Below are positions 1-11,393 of a DNA stretch of 64,000 nucleotides, piece by piece (position 1 is the first letter of the stretch; each line of letters starts with the position of its first letter). Source of the stretch: Gnetum montanum. Lineage: Eukaryota; Streptophyta; Gnetopsida; Gnetales; Gnetaceae. The stretch covers positions 226,334 to 290,333 of the forward strand of contig MNCI01024940.1 in NCBI GenBank assembly GCA_015680685.1, in the 5' to 3' direction. Position numbers and translations under genes: made by a program. The notes under the pieces were generated by a model that saw nothing but the letters and a program-made list of their open reading frames with translations, ran no database searches and was not told where the DNA came from.

Positions 1-2690
1 GGAGGGCACTCTCAAGTAGAATGCTCTCCAAATTGCTACTCCAATGAAGGGCGCTCTCAAGGAGAATGCTCTCATGGAGAATTCTCTTAAGGAGGACGCT
101 CTCAAGGAGGGCGTCCTTAGGAAGACCATTCCTTAGGAGGGCATTCTTAAGGAGGGCACTCTTAGGAAGGGCACTCTTTGAGAGAATTCTCTCAATGAGG
201 GTGCTCTTGAGGAGAACACTTTCACGTGCATAGTAGAAGCCACTCTCAGGAAGAATGCTCTAAGGGAGGTTGCTCTCAGGGAGAGCACTCTATTGGAGGA
301 TGCCCTCCGAGAGGCTACTCTCAATGAGGGCACTCTCAAGGAGAACACTCTCATGAGCATAGCATAAGAAACTCTCAGGGAGGATGGTCTCAAGGAGAGT
401 GCTCTAAAAGACGCTACTCTAATGAAGGGTAGTCTCATGTAGAATGCTCTCAAGGAGGGCAGTCTTAAGGAGGATGCTCTCTAAGAGAGCATCCTCAGCA
501 AGGCCATTCTTAGGGAGGGAACTCTCATGGAGGGTGCTCTATGAGATAATGCTCTCAATGAGGGTGCTCTTGAAGAGAACACTCTCACCTGAGTAGTGCA
601 AGGTGCACTCAAGGAGATCGCTCCCATAGAAGCTGCTTTTAGGGAGATCACTCTAACAAAGGACGCTCTCTAAGATAACGCTCTTGGGAAGGGCACTCTT
701 AGGGAGGGAGCTTCTCAAGGAGAACACTCTCACATGTGTAGCGTAAGGTACTCTTAGAAAGAATGCTTTGAGGAAGGCCATTCTTAAGGAGAGCACTCTC
801 TAGGAGGGCACTCTCAAGGAGAACACTCTAACATGCATAGCGTAAGTTGCTCTCGGGGAGGGCATTCTCAAGGAGAATGCTCTCTAGAAGGCTATTCTAA
901 TGGAGGGTGCTCTCAAGGAGAACGCTCTCATAGAGAACACTCTTAAGGAGGATGCTCTCGAGGAGGGCATCCTCAGGGAGACCATTCTCACAGAGGGTGT
1001 TCTCAAGGAGGGCACTCTTATCAGGGTGTCCTTAGGAAGACCATTCTCATGAAGGGTGTTCTCACGGAGAGCACCAACTAAGGGTTCCCTCAAGGAAAAC
1101 ACTCTCAAAGAGGACCCCCTCAGGTAGAACACTCTCGCAGAGGATGCTCTCAGTGACAATGCTTTTGGGCAGGGTGCTTTAAGTGAGAATTCTCTAACAG
1201 AGGCTGCTCTCCATGAGAATCCTCTCAATAAGCATGCTTACAAGGAGAACATTCTCACGTGCATAGCACAAGGTACTCTTATGAAGGGTGCACTCAGAAA
1301 GAACACTCTTAGGAACACCACTCTAATGGAGGGTGCTCTTTGAGAGAATGCTCTCAATAAGGGTTCTCTCGAGGAGAACACTCTCATGAAGGGTGATCCT
1401 AAGGAGAATGCTCTTACGGATGCTACTCTAATGGAGGGTGCTCTAACATAGAAAACTTCTGAGGAGGGTGGTCTTAAGGAGGATGCTTTTCGAGAGAGCA
1501 TCCTCAGTGTGGCCGTTCTCAGGGAGGGCACTCTCATGGAGAGTGCTCTTTGAGAGAATATTTTCAATGAGGACAATCTCAAGGAGAACACTCTCACATG
1601 TGTAGTGAAATGTGTAGTTAGGGAGAATGCTCCCATAGAGGCTGCTCTCATAAAGGCCACTCTAATGAAGGGTACTCTCTCAAAAAATTCTCTTAGGGAG
1701 GGCACTCTCAAGGAGAACACTCTCACGTGCGTAGCATAAGGCACTCTCTGGGAGAACACTTCAAGGGAGTGCGCTCTCAAGGAGAGCACTCTCTGAGATG
1801 TTGCTCTAATGAAGGGCACTCTAGGAAGAATGATCCCAGTGAGGGCACTCTCAAGAAGAACACTCTTTGAAAGGCTAGTTCAACAAAGAGTGCTCTAACA
1901 GAGAACACTCTTAATGAGGACACTTTAGAGAGCGTCCCTAGGGAGACTACTATTAACGAGGAGGGCACACTCTGAGAGAATGCTCTCAACAAGGGTACTC
2001 TCAAGGAGAGCACTCTTACATGCATAGTGAAAGGTGCTCTTAGGGAGAATGCTCTAAGGGATGTCCCTCTCAGGTAGATCACTCTCCTAGAGGGAGACCT
2101 CCAAGAGGGCACTCTCAATGAGGGTTCTCTCAAGGAGAACACTCTTAAATGCATAGCATAATCCAATCTTGGAGAGGGTGCTCTCAAGGAGAATGTACTT
2201 TGGAAGGCTACTCTAATGGAGGGCACTCTCATGGAGGGCACTCTCATGGAGAATGCTCTTAAGGAAGAGGCTCTCGAGGAGGGCATCCTCAAGGAGACGA
2301 CTCTTAGGAAGGGCATTCCCAAGGAGGGCACTCTTAGGAAGGGCACTCTCTGAGTGAACACTCTCAACAAAGATGCTCTCTAGGAGAACACTCTCACGTG
2401 CATAGTGCAAGGTGCCCTCATGGAGGGAACTCTTAGGGAGAATGCTCTCAATGAGGACGCTGCATGGAGAATGCTCCCAATGAGGGCATTCTCAAGGAGA
2501 ACACTCTTCGGAAGCCTGCTCTAATAGAGGACACTCTCACAGAGAACACTATTGGGGAGGGTGATCTTGGGGAAGGAACTCTCACAAAGAATGCTCTTAA
2601 GAAGGATGCTCTCAAAGAGGGCATCCTAAGGGAGACTATTCTTAGGAAGGGAGTTCTCAAGAAAGGGCACTCTTAGGAAGGGTACTCGCG
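1..2690 (-). repeat. 15-bp minisatellite, rDNA intergenic spacer
   Basis: The stretch is built almost wholly from diverged 15-bp units of two alternating kinds, AAGGAGAATGCTCTC and AAGGAGGGCACTCTC. A longer motif reading roughly CTCACRTGCATAGYGCAAGG interrupts the array every 100 to 400 bases. Because 15 is a multiple of three, weak open frames appear on both strands, but stops are frequent and there is no initiation context, so I do not call a protein. The same array lies immediately upstream of the promoter-like blocks at 26767 and 60465 and directly abuts the 26S remnant at 31119. I therefore assign it to the non-transcribed spacer of the rDNA unit. The strand given is that of rDNA transcription. 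Confidence 0.85.
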
Positions 2691-3140
2691 AGAGAGAGCC
2701 TCATGTAGTTCTTGCCAAAGTGCTTCCACTAGGAGTGCCTCGTGTTTTTCTTTCTAGGAGCTTCATCCCTAAGTGAACATCCTCTTTGTGATAAAATTTA
2801 TAAGGGTGTAGAATGGTATGGCTGAAACTAGACCAATTAACATATATTGGGACAGGTAGTATTCTCCTTGGGAGCACTACATGGTTCTCTCACAAAAGTT
2901 CTCTCCATAGAAGTACCTTGCATAGATGCACTAGCAAGAGCACTTTTCAGAGAGTGCCTCATGCATTTCTTACAATAGTGCTCTCCCTAGGAGAGTTCTA
3001 CCTGAGAGTGAGTTGCACCATGCATCTGAGAGAGCTCTCCATGAGAGCACCCTCATTTAGAGCACTTCCCCTGAGGGAACCATCCCTAGGAGTAGTTTCA
3101 CTGAGAGCACGCTTAGGGAGGAAATGCTCTTAAAAAGTGT
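2690..3140 (+). repeat. inverted spacer segment carrying a promoter-like block
   Basis: Here the spacer reads in the opposite direction to its surroundings. The 15-bp units appear as GAGAGCACYCTC-type sequence on the plus strand. The stretch from about 2770 to 3130 resembles the reverse complement of about 6210 to 5850: the same upstream box, the same core and the same following short repeats. It is most simply a local inversion of one promoter-proximal piece of spacer. Breakpoints are only approximate because the repeats blur them. Confidence 0.6.
2771..2858 (+). promoter_or_regulatory. Pol I promoter-like block, inverted copy
   Basis: The plus strand has an upstream box (AAATTTATAAGGGTGTAG), a middle part matching the other copies, and a core reading CATATATTGGGACAGGTAG. 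Plant RNA polymerase I start sites typically read TATATAAGGGG or TATATAGGGG, so this core is a degraded version. It is the only copy in the window on the plus strand. Confidence 0.5.
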
Positions 3141-3340
3141 TCTATATGAGAGTGACTTCCTTGAGGCATACCCATGAAGGCCACAGACACACTCATAATC
3201 ACACCCAAATGTGCACTTGTGATAGCCTAGGATGTATTCAGCAGGACTTCAAAGTGCATTTATTAAGATCAAGATTACACTTGGCATCACCTGAAAGTGC
3301 ATCCATGATGGCCTAAGACACACTCTACTTCTCATGAAAG
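3141..3340. other. spacer sequence without recognised gene
   Basis: A short stretch between the inverted segment and the next promoter-like block. It has a few imperfect internal repeats (AAAGTGCATCCATGATGGCC and relatives, and runs like GACACACTC) and no coding or RNA signal that I can see. Confidence 0.5.
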
Positions 3341-3354
3341 TGTGTCTTAGGGGA

Positions 3355-3432
3355 GTCGACCTACCTTCCCCTATATACATTGATTGTGCTAGGTTTATCC
3401 ATACCATCCTACACCCTTATAAATTTGGTCAT
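3355..3432 (-). promoter_or_regulatory. Pol I promoter-like block (spacer promoter)
   Basis: On the minus strand this reads an upstream box CCAAATTTATAAGGGTGTAG, about 35 bases of conserved sequence, then the core TGTATATAGGGGAAGGTAG (core at 3367-3377). It is one of the best matches in the window to the plant rDNA initiation consensus TATATAGGGG. No ribosomal gene follows it; it is followed by spacer. That makes it a candidate spacer promoter duplicate rather than the gene promoter. Confidence 0.6.
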
Positions 3433-3439
3433 GAAGATG

Positions 3440-6120
3440 GCTTTCTTGGAAAGAGTGCTCTCAAAGAGAGAGAGCACCAAGTAAGGGAACCATCAAGGAA
3501 AACACTCTTAAAGAGGACCCCCTTAGGTAGAACACTCTTGCAGAGGGTGCTCTTAGTGACAATGCTCTTAGGGAGGGCACTCTCAATGAGATCGCTCTAA
3601 TAGAGGGTGCTCTCAGGGAGGGCACTCTCCATGAGAATTCTCTCAATGAGCATGATCTTGAGGAGAACATTATCACATGCATAGCGCAAGGCACTCTCAA
3701 GGAGGGTGCACTCAGTAAGAATGCTCTTAGGAACATTGCTCTAATGGAGGGCACTATTCAAGACAATGCTCTCAATGAGGGCACTCTTGAGGAGAACGCT
3801 CACATGAGCGTACCACAAGGTGCTATCAGGGAGGGTGATCTCAAGGAGAATGCTCTCAAGGAGGTTGCTCTAATGGAGGATGCTCTCATAGAGAATGCTC
3901 TTGGGAAGGGCAGTCATAAGGAAGACACTCTCTGACAGGGCATCCTTAGTGAGGCTATTCTCATTGAGGGCACTCTCATGGAGGGCACTCTTAGAGTGAA
4001 TGCCCTGAACAAGGGAACTCTTGAGAAGAACACTCTCATGTATGTAGGACAAGGTGCATTCAAGGAGAACACTCCCATGGAGGATTCTCTTAGGAAGGCC
4101 ACTCTAATAGAAGTCACTCTTAAAGAAAATTCTCTCAGGAAGGGTGATATCAATGAGGGTTCTCTCAAGGAGAACACTCTCACGTGCGTAGTACAAGGCA
4201 CTCTTAGGGAGAATGATCTAAGGAAGGCTTCTCTTAGGTAAAGTTCTCTCTAGAAGGGCATCCTCTGAGATGGCACTCTCAACAGGGGCGCTCTCAATGA
4301 GAACACTCTCATGTAAGTAGCACAAGGCACTCTCGAGGAGGGAAATCTCATGGAGAACACTCTCTAGAAAGTTTCTCTAACGAAGTGCACTCTCAAGAAG
4401 AATGCTCTTACATAGAACACTCTTAAGGAGGACACTCTCAAGAAGGGCATCCTCAGAGAGACCATTCTCAAGGAGTGCATTATTATGAAGGGCACTCTTA
4501 GGAAAGGAGCTCTTTAAGAGAATGCTCTCAATGAGGGCACTCTAGAGGAGAACACTATCACATGCGTAGTGCAAGGCACTCTCAAGGAGAATGCTCTGAG
4601 TGAGGCCACTCTCTGGTAGAGTGCTCTCTGGGAGGGTGCCCTATGAAAGGCCACTCTTAATGAGGGCACTCTTGAGAAGAAAACTTTCAAGAGCATAGTG
4701 CAAGGCACTCTTAGGGAGGGTGATCTCAAGGAGAATGCTCTTAGGAAGGTTACTCTAATGGAGGGTGCTCTCATGGAGGGTGATCTTAAGGATGATGCTC
4801 TCTGAGAGGGCATCCTTAGCAAGGCCATTCCTAGGGATGGCACTCTCATGGGGGATGCTCTCTAATAGAATGCTCTCAATGAGGGCACTTTGAAGGAGAA
4901 CACTCTCACGTACGTAGTGAAAGGTGCACTCAAGGAAAATGCTCTCATCAAGGGCACTCTCAGGGGGGCTACTCTAATGAAAAACACTCTCCAGGATAAT
5001 GCTCTCAAGAAGGATGCTCTCAAGGAGGGCACTCTCAAGGAGAACACTCTCACATGCATAGAGCAAGGCACTATTAGGGAGAATGCTCTGAGGAAGGCTG
5101 CTCTCAAGGGGAGCATTCTTTGAGAGGGTGCTCTCAATGAGGGCACTCTCGAATAGAACACTCTCATGTGCATAGCGCAATGTGCTCTTAAGGAGGGTGC
5201 TCTAAAGGAGAATGCTCTCTGGAAAGCTACTCTAATGAAGGATGCTCTCAAGAAGAATGCTCTCATGGAGAATGCTCTTAAGGAGGATGCTCTTGAGGAG
5301 GGCATCCTTAGGGAGATCATTCTCATGGAGGGTATTCTCAAGGAGGGCACTCTTAGGAAGGATACTCTTTGATAGAATGCTCTCAATGAGGGCACTCTCA
5401 AGGAGAACACTCTCACATGTGTAGTGGAAGGTGCTCTCGAGGAGGGCACTCTTAAGGAGGACACTCTTTAAAAGGTCACTGTAATGGAGAATGCTCTCGA
5501 GGAGAACACTCTCAGGGAGGGTGCTCTTAAGAAGGATGCTCTTGAGGAGGGCATCCTTAGGGAGATCATTCTTAGGAAGGGTGTTCTCAGGGAGGGCACT
5601 CTCTAAGAGAATTCTCTTAATGAAGGCGCTCTAAAGCAAAATAGTCTCACGTGCGTAGCACAAGGTGCTCTTATAGAGGGTGCTCTTCAGAAGAATGCTC
5701 TTACATGCATAGCATAAGGCACTCTTGGGGAGAATGCTATAAGTGAGAATACTCTCTAGGAGAATATTCTTATGGAGGGTGCTCCCACAGAGAGCACACT
5801 CACATTGAACATGCTCATGGAGGTGCTCTCACAGAGAATGCTCTTAAGAAGGGCGTTCTTGGGAGGAAGCCACTCTCAGGAAGAGTGCTCTCCAAAAAAA
5901 TGCTCCCAATGAGGGCTCTCTCATGGAGAATACTCTCAAATGCATAATGCAAGGCTCTTTTAGGGAGAACACTCCAAGAGAGAACACCATCACATGTGTA
6001 GCAAGAGGCACTCCCAGGGAGAGTGCTCTCGCAAGCACTGCATGAGGCACTCTTGTGAGAGTGCTTTTACTAGCATAGCTATGCAAGGTGCTCCCATGGA
6101 GAGCACTCTTAGAAGAGCAT
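3440..6120 (-). repeat. 15-bp minisatellite, rDNA intergenic spacer
   Basis: Continuation of the 15-bp unit array in normal orientation, with the same alternating AAGGAGAATGCTCTC and AAGGAGGGCACTCTC units and the same interspersed CRTGCATAGYGCAAGG motif. The last 300 bases (about 5800-6120) grade into a promoter-proximal sequence related to the inverted segment at 2690-3140. Nothing else is visible here. Confidence 0.85.
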
Positions 6121-6140
6121 CATGCAGTGCTCCTAGGGAG

Positions 6141-6213
6141 AAGACTACCTCTCCCCATATATGTTGATTGGGCTAGTTTTAGCCATATCATCCTGCACCC
6201 TTATAAATTTGGT
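6141..6213 (-). promoter_or_regulatory. Pol I promoter-like block (spacer promoter)
   Basis: The minus strand reads CCAAATTTATAAGGGTGCAG, a conserved middle, then a core CATATATGGGGAGAGGTAG (core 6151-6162). It is aligned to the blocks at 3367, 26767 and 60465. The core keeps TATAT followed by GGGG but has lost the AG step of the consensus. Upstream of it on the minus strand is the roughly 30-bp minisatellite instead of the 15-bp one. Confidence 0.55.
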
Positions 6214-6947
6214 TGCAAGGGTCCGTTCGACCAACACTTGGTCACGAGGGTCCATTTCGCCAATGCTTATTCACGAGGGTCTATTTGGCCAACACTTGGT
6301 CACAAGGATCTGTTGGGCCAAAAATTGGTCACAAGGGTCTATTGGGCCAAGTGTTGGTCACAAGGGTCTATTGGGCCAACACTTAGACGTGAGGGCCCAT
6401 TTGGCCAACACTTGGTCATGAGGGTTTGTTTGGCCAACACTTGGTCACAAGGGTCCGTTTGGCCAACACTTGGTCATGAGGGTCTATTGGGCGAACACTT
6501 GTTCATTAGGGTCTGTTTGGCCATCACTTGGTCATGAGGGTCTGTTTGGCCAATGCTTGGTCATGAGGATCTGTTTTCCCAACACTTGATCATGATGGTC
6601 CATTGGGCCAACACTTGGTCATGAAGGTCCATTTGGCTAGCACTTGGTTATGAGGGTTTGTTTGGCTAGCACTTGGTGATGAGGGTCCATTGGGAAAACT
6701 ATTTCTCACAAGGGTCCATTTGGCCAACACTTCATCATGAGGGTCCATTTTGCAAATACTTGGTCACAAGGGTCTGTTGGGCCAACACTTATTCATAAGG
6801 GTCCATTCAGCCAACACTTGGTCATGAGGGTACATTTGGCCAACACTTTGTCATGAGGGTTTTTTTGGCCAACACTTGGTCACGAGGGTCTATTGGGCTA
6901 GCACCTAGTCATGAGGGCCTATTTGGCTAATGCTTGGTCATGAGGGT
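6214..6947 (-). repeat. about 30-bp minisatellite in spacer
   Basis: Some two dozen tandem copies of a unit close to GGCCAACACTTGGTCATGAGGGTCYRTTT (quoted 5' part GGCCAACACTTGGTCATGAG). Copies differ mainly by transitions (CACGAG, CACAAG, CATGAG). Some frames look open across it, but the reading changes between units and ends in the flanking repeat. It ends sharply at 6949, where retroelement sequence begins. Confidence 0.85.
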
Positions 6948-6949
6948 TC

Positions 6950-7945
6950 GAAGGACCTCCATCTTGAGGTACCTAGGAGCCATCTTGTCCCAATTTGTAT
7001 TTTCCCATACTCACTATATCCAGGGTGAGTAGGAGTGCAAGGATATCCTCTCCTATACAATTTAACAAATTCCATCTTAAAACATGTCATCTGGGTGGAA
7101 ACCAAAGTGGAGACTCGATCCAATTCATCCCAGATGAATCACTAGAGACCAGAGATGAGAGCTCCTTGAAAAAAAAATTCTTGAGTTACCAATAGAATTC
7201 CTCTATACCATTTCACATATAATCATAACTAGTCCAACCATAAGTAAATAAGTAAAGGACATAACCACAACGTAATTGTTTACATCCTTAAGGAGCACAA
7301 CATACATCAGTTGCTCATAGTTTAACATTTGTCACCTCATGAAGAGCTTAAAACATTATCATAATGAAACTATTTAAAGAATACATAAGGATATGATCCT
7401 AGATCATCAAGGTATCACTCCGAAGGAACCATTAATCAAACAACCTCAATGGAGTAACACAACCAAAGAGCACATGCATATCATAACACAATTTCAAAAA
7501 TGCTCTGATACCATCTGTAACAACATTTTTCTGATGTTGTCTAGCACTCCAAGGAATTCACTAAGATCAAATGCATCTAGGGAAGAAGACCTAGGGAATA
7601 CTCCTTAAGTGAGAAAGAAACTCTAGAGTGAGTGCAAGTAGAATCATAGCTTCTTAAGATATATTGCAATGCATCTCATGGAGGGTAACCAACTCCAAAA
7701 CTAAGACCATGCAAACAAGCACACAAACAACCTTGTAGACAACATCGGCGGGATGGGATATGATGCACCTACAAAGGAAGGTTCCTCACCTCTAGATCCC
7801 TCATGATATGGTAGAAGGTGTGTCTTGGCACCACACCAAAACTATCTAGTCTTGGCTACCTAAATATCTACGACTGGCGTAGAATCAAGGCCATGTAGTT
7901 CTCCACGGTGAGGGGGGAATGAAGAGGACTTAGAAGATAGTTACA
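6950..7945 (-). mobile_element. retroelement 5' end fragment, left copy (LTR plus leader)
   Basis: This 996-bp block is repeated in the same orientation and at the same length at 15803-16798. Read on the minus strand it has a 430-bp LTR-like part (7945-7516) with perfect 6-bp inverted ends TGTAAC...GTTACA. Two bases later comes TGGTATCAGAGC, the standard primer-binding site matching plant initiator tRNA-Met. About 550 bases of leader follow, ending at the minisatellite border. I read it as the 5' end of an LTR retrotransposon truncated at 6950. No coding domain survives, so the superfamily is undecided; this primer site is common in Copia and in some Gypsy lineages. Confidence 0.6.
7502..7513 (-). 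other. primer-binding site, initiator tRNA-Met type
   Basis: The minus strand reads TGGTATCAGAGC, exactly complementary to the 3' end of plant initiator tRNA-Met. It lies two bases from the TGTTACA end of the LTR-like segment. Confidence 0.75.
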
Positions 7946-10900
7946 ACAAGAGGGTGTCCTATTGCTAGCTTGGTACTACCAAGCCAAGGTTGGTTTTCTA
8001 AGACTTGAGAGTCACTTGAGGATGCCTCAAAGTGTTCCATGGCCCCCGAACCATGGGGAGAGCCTAAGAGAACCACTACCCTAGGACATCTCTCATAATC
8101 CTCCCTGGTATAAAGAAGTGACATCCTTGGAGCGAAGCCTAGGATAGCTTTGAGAGTACACTTCTATATGGATTTAGAACTCCATCAACTCCTCTGACAC
8201 CAAGCTTGAAGAAAGATACCAATCCCAACACATAATACATCCTTCCATCCAATGCCCTGCATGAAACACAAGGGCAATTGGAGAAAGTGCAAAGAATTTT
8301 CTACTCTATAACAAGTGGGAGTAGCCCAACCCAAAGGGCCAACATTTCTAAGGCATCCCCTAGACCCATCGCTTCTGAGGGTCTAGAGACATATCTTCTT
8401 GTGTAAACCCATACTTATGCAAGAATATAGCTCCTCTTCCGCAAGTCCCACCAAGTTCCTTTGTGAATGGCTTCTTAGCACCCATCGATTGTTTTATTAT
8501 TATTTTCAATCATTGATTTTTAGGGCTCACAAGGGCCACTACCCATGACGAGGGACTTGGGAACATCAAACCGAGAGGGAGGACATGCTCCAAAAGACCC
8601 ATGTCTCTACAAGAAACTAATGCTTGCTAGAACTCCATGTTCTACTACTCACATCTAGATCCATGGGGTCTCACCAGTTCAACCATCTAAGCACTAGTTC
8701 CACATGCATTTGTACCATGCACATTTTTTTCATCATGTCTATTCAAGCTAGTATGAAGGGAGTCAAGCATGTTCTCCCTTCCAAATAAGGTACAAGGGTA
8801 GATCTTTTGAGCTTGACCTTTCCATCCATAGACACCAGCATTGCATACCTAAATTCATCATCCCATAGTATTCCATTTCCACAATAAGAGAGAGGATCCA
8901 AAATTTGTTTGGAAGCTTCTCCAAGAGGCTATCATACAACAAGCCCAAACTGTCATCAACACCTTTTGTGATTATCCAACATCAATAATTCCTACTTGAA
9001 TGTTAGAAAAAGTGGAGGATCTATTGGATAGCCAACCCCATGATAATCCTCCATACACATCTCATAACAACTGTAAGCACATCATTGAATGCAACCATAA
9101 TATCTTGTTCATGGAGAAGGATCAACCACACTTGCAACATACAAGCTATCCTTCCCACTCTAAGTTATGGGACAAGCACCATTTTTTGAAAACGAGGTCT
9201 AGGAAAGAATATAAAGTTACCTCTGAGAGCAACCGAATCATGAATTCTCCATGGAACATCAAGGTTCCCAAAATTTGAATTTCCCCACTATATCAAGAAT
9301 GACTGCCAGTCTCAAGATCAACACCTTCCATTAGATTTTTGCGCTTGTAAGAAGGATCCTCTTTGGGAGGTTTCTTCCATAGGTAAGTACAATAGCCTAA
9401 GTACACCTTACCCATAATACACACCCAAGTAGTCAATATAGCCAATAGAACCATATCATCAAACTTTCATCTACTGAGGAAAGACATGGATTCACAAGTC
9501 TTACCCAAATTCATTTACACCTTGAGAACAACTCGAGATGCCATGAAATTCATCCCTTTGAAGTTTTATTAAGAGGGATTTTTGTTTCTTCTTTGGAGAT
9601 CTGGGTTTTTGTTTCATACATCCCAGTCAAGCCCATTTACATCAATTGTTGTGGACAAGGTCGCACCACTACCTATTATCATTCACCCAAACAATAGACA
9701 CAAGTCAACAAAAACATAGGAGGACTAGGTCCTCCAGATAGTTTGACACATAATGGGCTTCGCCAACATCAGTTACAACTCAAAACACTACATGATTCAT
9801 CCACAAAGGGTTTACAATGAGGGTGGTCTACTAGAGAACCCCAACAAGGAAGTTCCCTTGAAGCCCCCAAAAGCTGAGTAGGTACATAAGATCATGCCTT
9901 GCTTACAAGAAAGAACATCAACAGCATAGCCTCACAAAGGAGGTTGCCTAAATTTCACCCAGGTAACAACATTCTATCTTTAAAAACAAACCCCAAGAGT
10001 TCACAAACATGGGACAAATACTAGGAATAAGTCCCAAAAATCAACTGCTTCTAGGTCCCAAATAGGAGACAACTATCTCAATACCACCTACCTTATTATT
10101 TTAGGAACTAAAGAAGGAATCCATTGAAATGGACAATGATCCCTAATAGAATTAAAGATTCACCAAGTAATATCATGCTCAACTCTACTATCCCACCAAG
10201 GAGGTGAGAACAACAACATGAATTAACATTATACCAGAGACATGGGATAATACATTAGGGAGTGACTGTGTGATATATCAGTGTACACAAGGGATAGAGT
10301 ACATAGGAAAATTCAGCAAGACACCATAGCCTATTAGGCACAATGAGTCCCCTGTCATGGAATCCCACCATAGACCACAAAAGCACAAATAAGTCCCAAG
10401 CCATGAGAGTGCATCATAGCCCTCCAAAGCACTAGAGAAATCAATCATGAGAGCCCACCAACATGCACAAATCATTAGAAGCCCCCAATCATGAGAGCAT
10501 AGGCTCAAGTGTTTGGAGCACATTCAAGCCCACCAAGTAAGACCACCAAGAGAAGTCATAATTTCTGATTTGTAACATCATTTATTCAAGGATGAACCAC
10601 CATCCCAGCATTTGCACAATTGCTCCATGATCACATCCAACTGTTGGCACATTTTGGCCATTTCATGGAACAAGCTTTATAAGGTTATGGTGATTTTTGA
10701 AAAATTTAAAAGAGATTTTTGAGATCTTGTTTCTTCACCTTGAAGTCTACCATGTTGATTAAGACAAGCTCTTGCTAATTGGTTCACATCCACAAAGGCA
10801 TGCTTGAATGTCCAAAAATCTTAGAGGCCTTGTTCAATTTGCATCCTTGAACCAACCAATACACAAAAGTTGCAGAGCCTTCTTCCAAGGACCATGTTGC

Positions 10901-11130
10901 CCATATGCAAAAATCATACCATTCCATGGAACTTCATCCCTTGTTGGCATTCGGACAAAAATGAGCCTAGAATCATGAACACTACCAAAACCTTAACTTA
11001 TCCAGGCACATACATTGGTGCTAAAATCCAAAATTTAAATCTTTCTACTGCAAGACAGAAATCAGCCACACCTTCGAGGCCTGTGGCCACACAGAGATTG
11101 TGAAATGCTTCACTTCCAAAGAATCAAGGC
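7946..11130. other. non-coding block between two retroelement copies
   Basis: About 3.2 kb of A/C-rich sequence on the plus strand. I see only short chance frames, no conserved domain, no tandem repeat and no RNA gene. It may be the decayed interior of the element whose 5' end lies at 15803-16798, but nothing in the sequence proves that. Confidence 0.4.
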
Positions 11131-11141
11131 AGTGCAGTAGG

Positions 11142-11393
11142 TAGTGCCAGATAATGCTGGACTGCGGGCACCCTTGCCAGTTGCAATGCTACCAGGACTG
11201 CAAATTCAAACTTTGCAAATTCTACATTGAAATCGAGCAGGAGAAGATTAAATGACAAAGGGAGATGAAAAGAAAAGAGATTGTAGAAAAGGTGGAGCAG
11301 CTGAAACAGGCTATCGAGGAGCTTAGCAAGCAGTGATGGACAGAGTTCAAGGCCGATGCAGTGGCTGAAAAAAAATACGGTGGGCGCTAGCGG
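11142..11393 (+). pseudogene. gene fragment: cysteine-rich NF-X1-like motif plus charged helix
   Basis: One plus-strand frame reads a CGHPC motif followed by regularly spaced cysteines (C-x3-C-x3-C-x4-C, about 11163-11219). About 50 residues of charged, helix-prone sequence rich in E, K, Q and I follow, and it ends near AEKKYGG. Stops interrupt it at the TGA near 11253 and again near 11335. The CGHxC context recalls NF-X1-type zinc fingers of large RNA-helicase-like proteins. That is a resemblance by eye, not a search result. The higher GC of 11130-11700 compared with its surroundings supports a captured gene or cDNA piece. It is too short and too broken to be functional. Confidence 0.35.

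Noticed and set aside
1238-2370. Long minus-strand frames with S-L-R-x-P style five-residue repeats, possible repeat protein
   Set aside because: They are the direct product of a 15-bp minisatellite in rDNA spacer. Stops and frame changes are frequent, the plus strand is similarly open, and there is no promoter, intron or unique flanking coding sequence.
2464-2676. Plus-strand A-L-x-E-N periodicity as a pentapeptide-repeat protein
   Set aside because: The known family has A(D/N)LXX, with the small residue two before the central Leu. Here Ala/Thr directly precedes Leu, so the pattern does not fit, and the frame is short.
6088-6537. 149-codon plus-strand frame over the promoter-like block and 30-bp repeats
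   Set aside because: The frame is carried by the 30-bp period, runs through a Pol I promoter-like block and has no domain.
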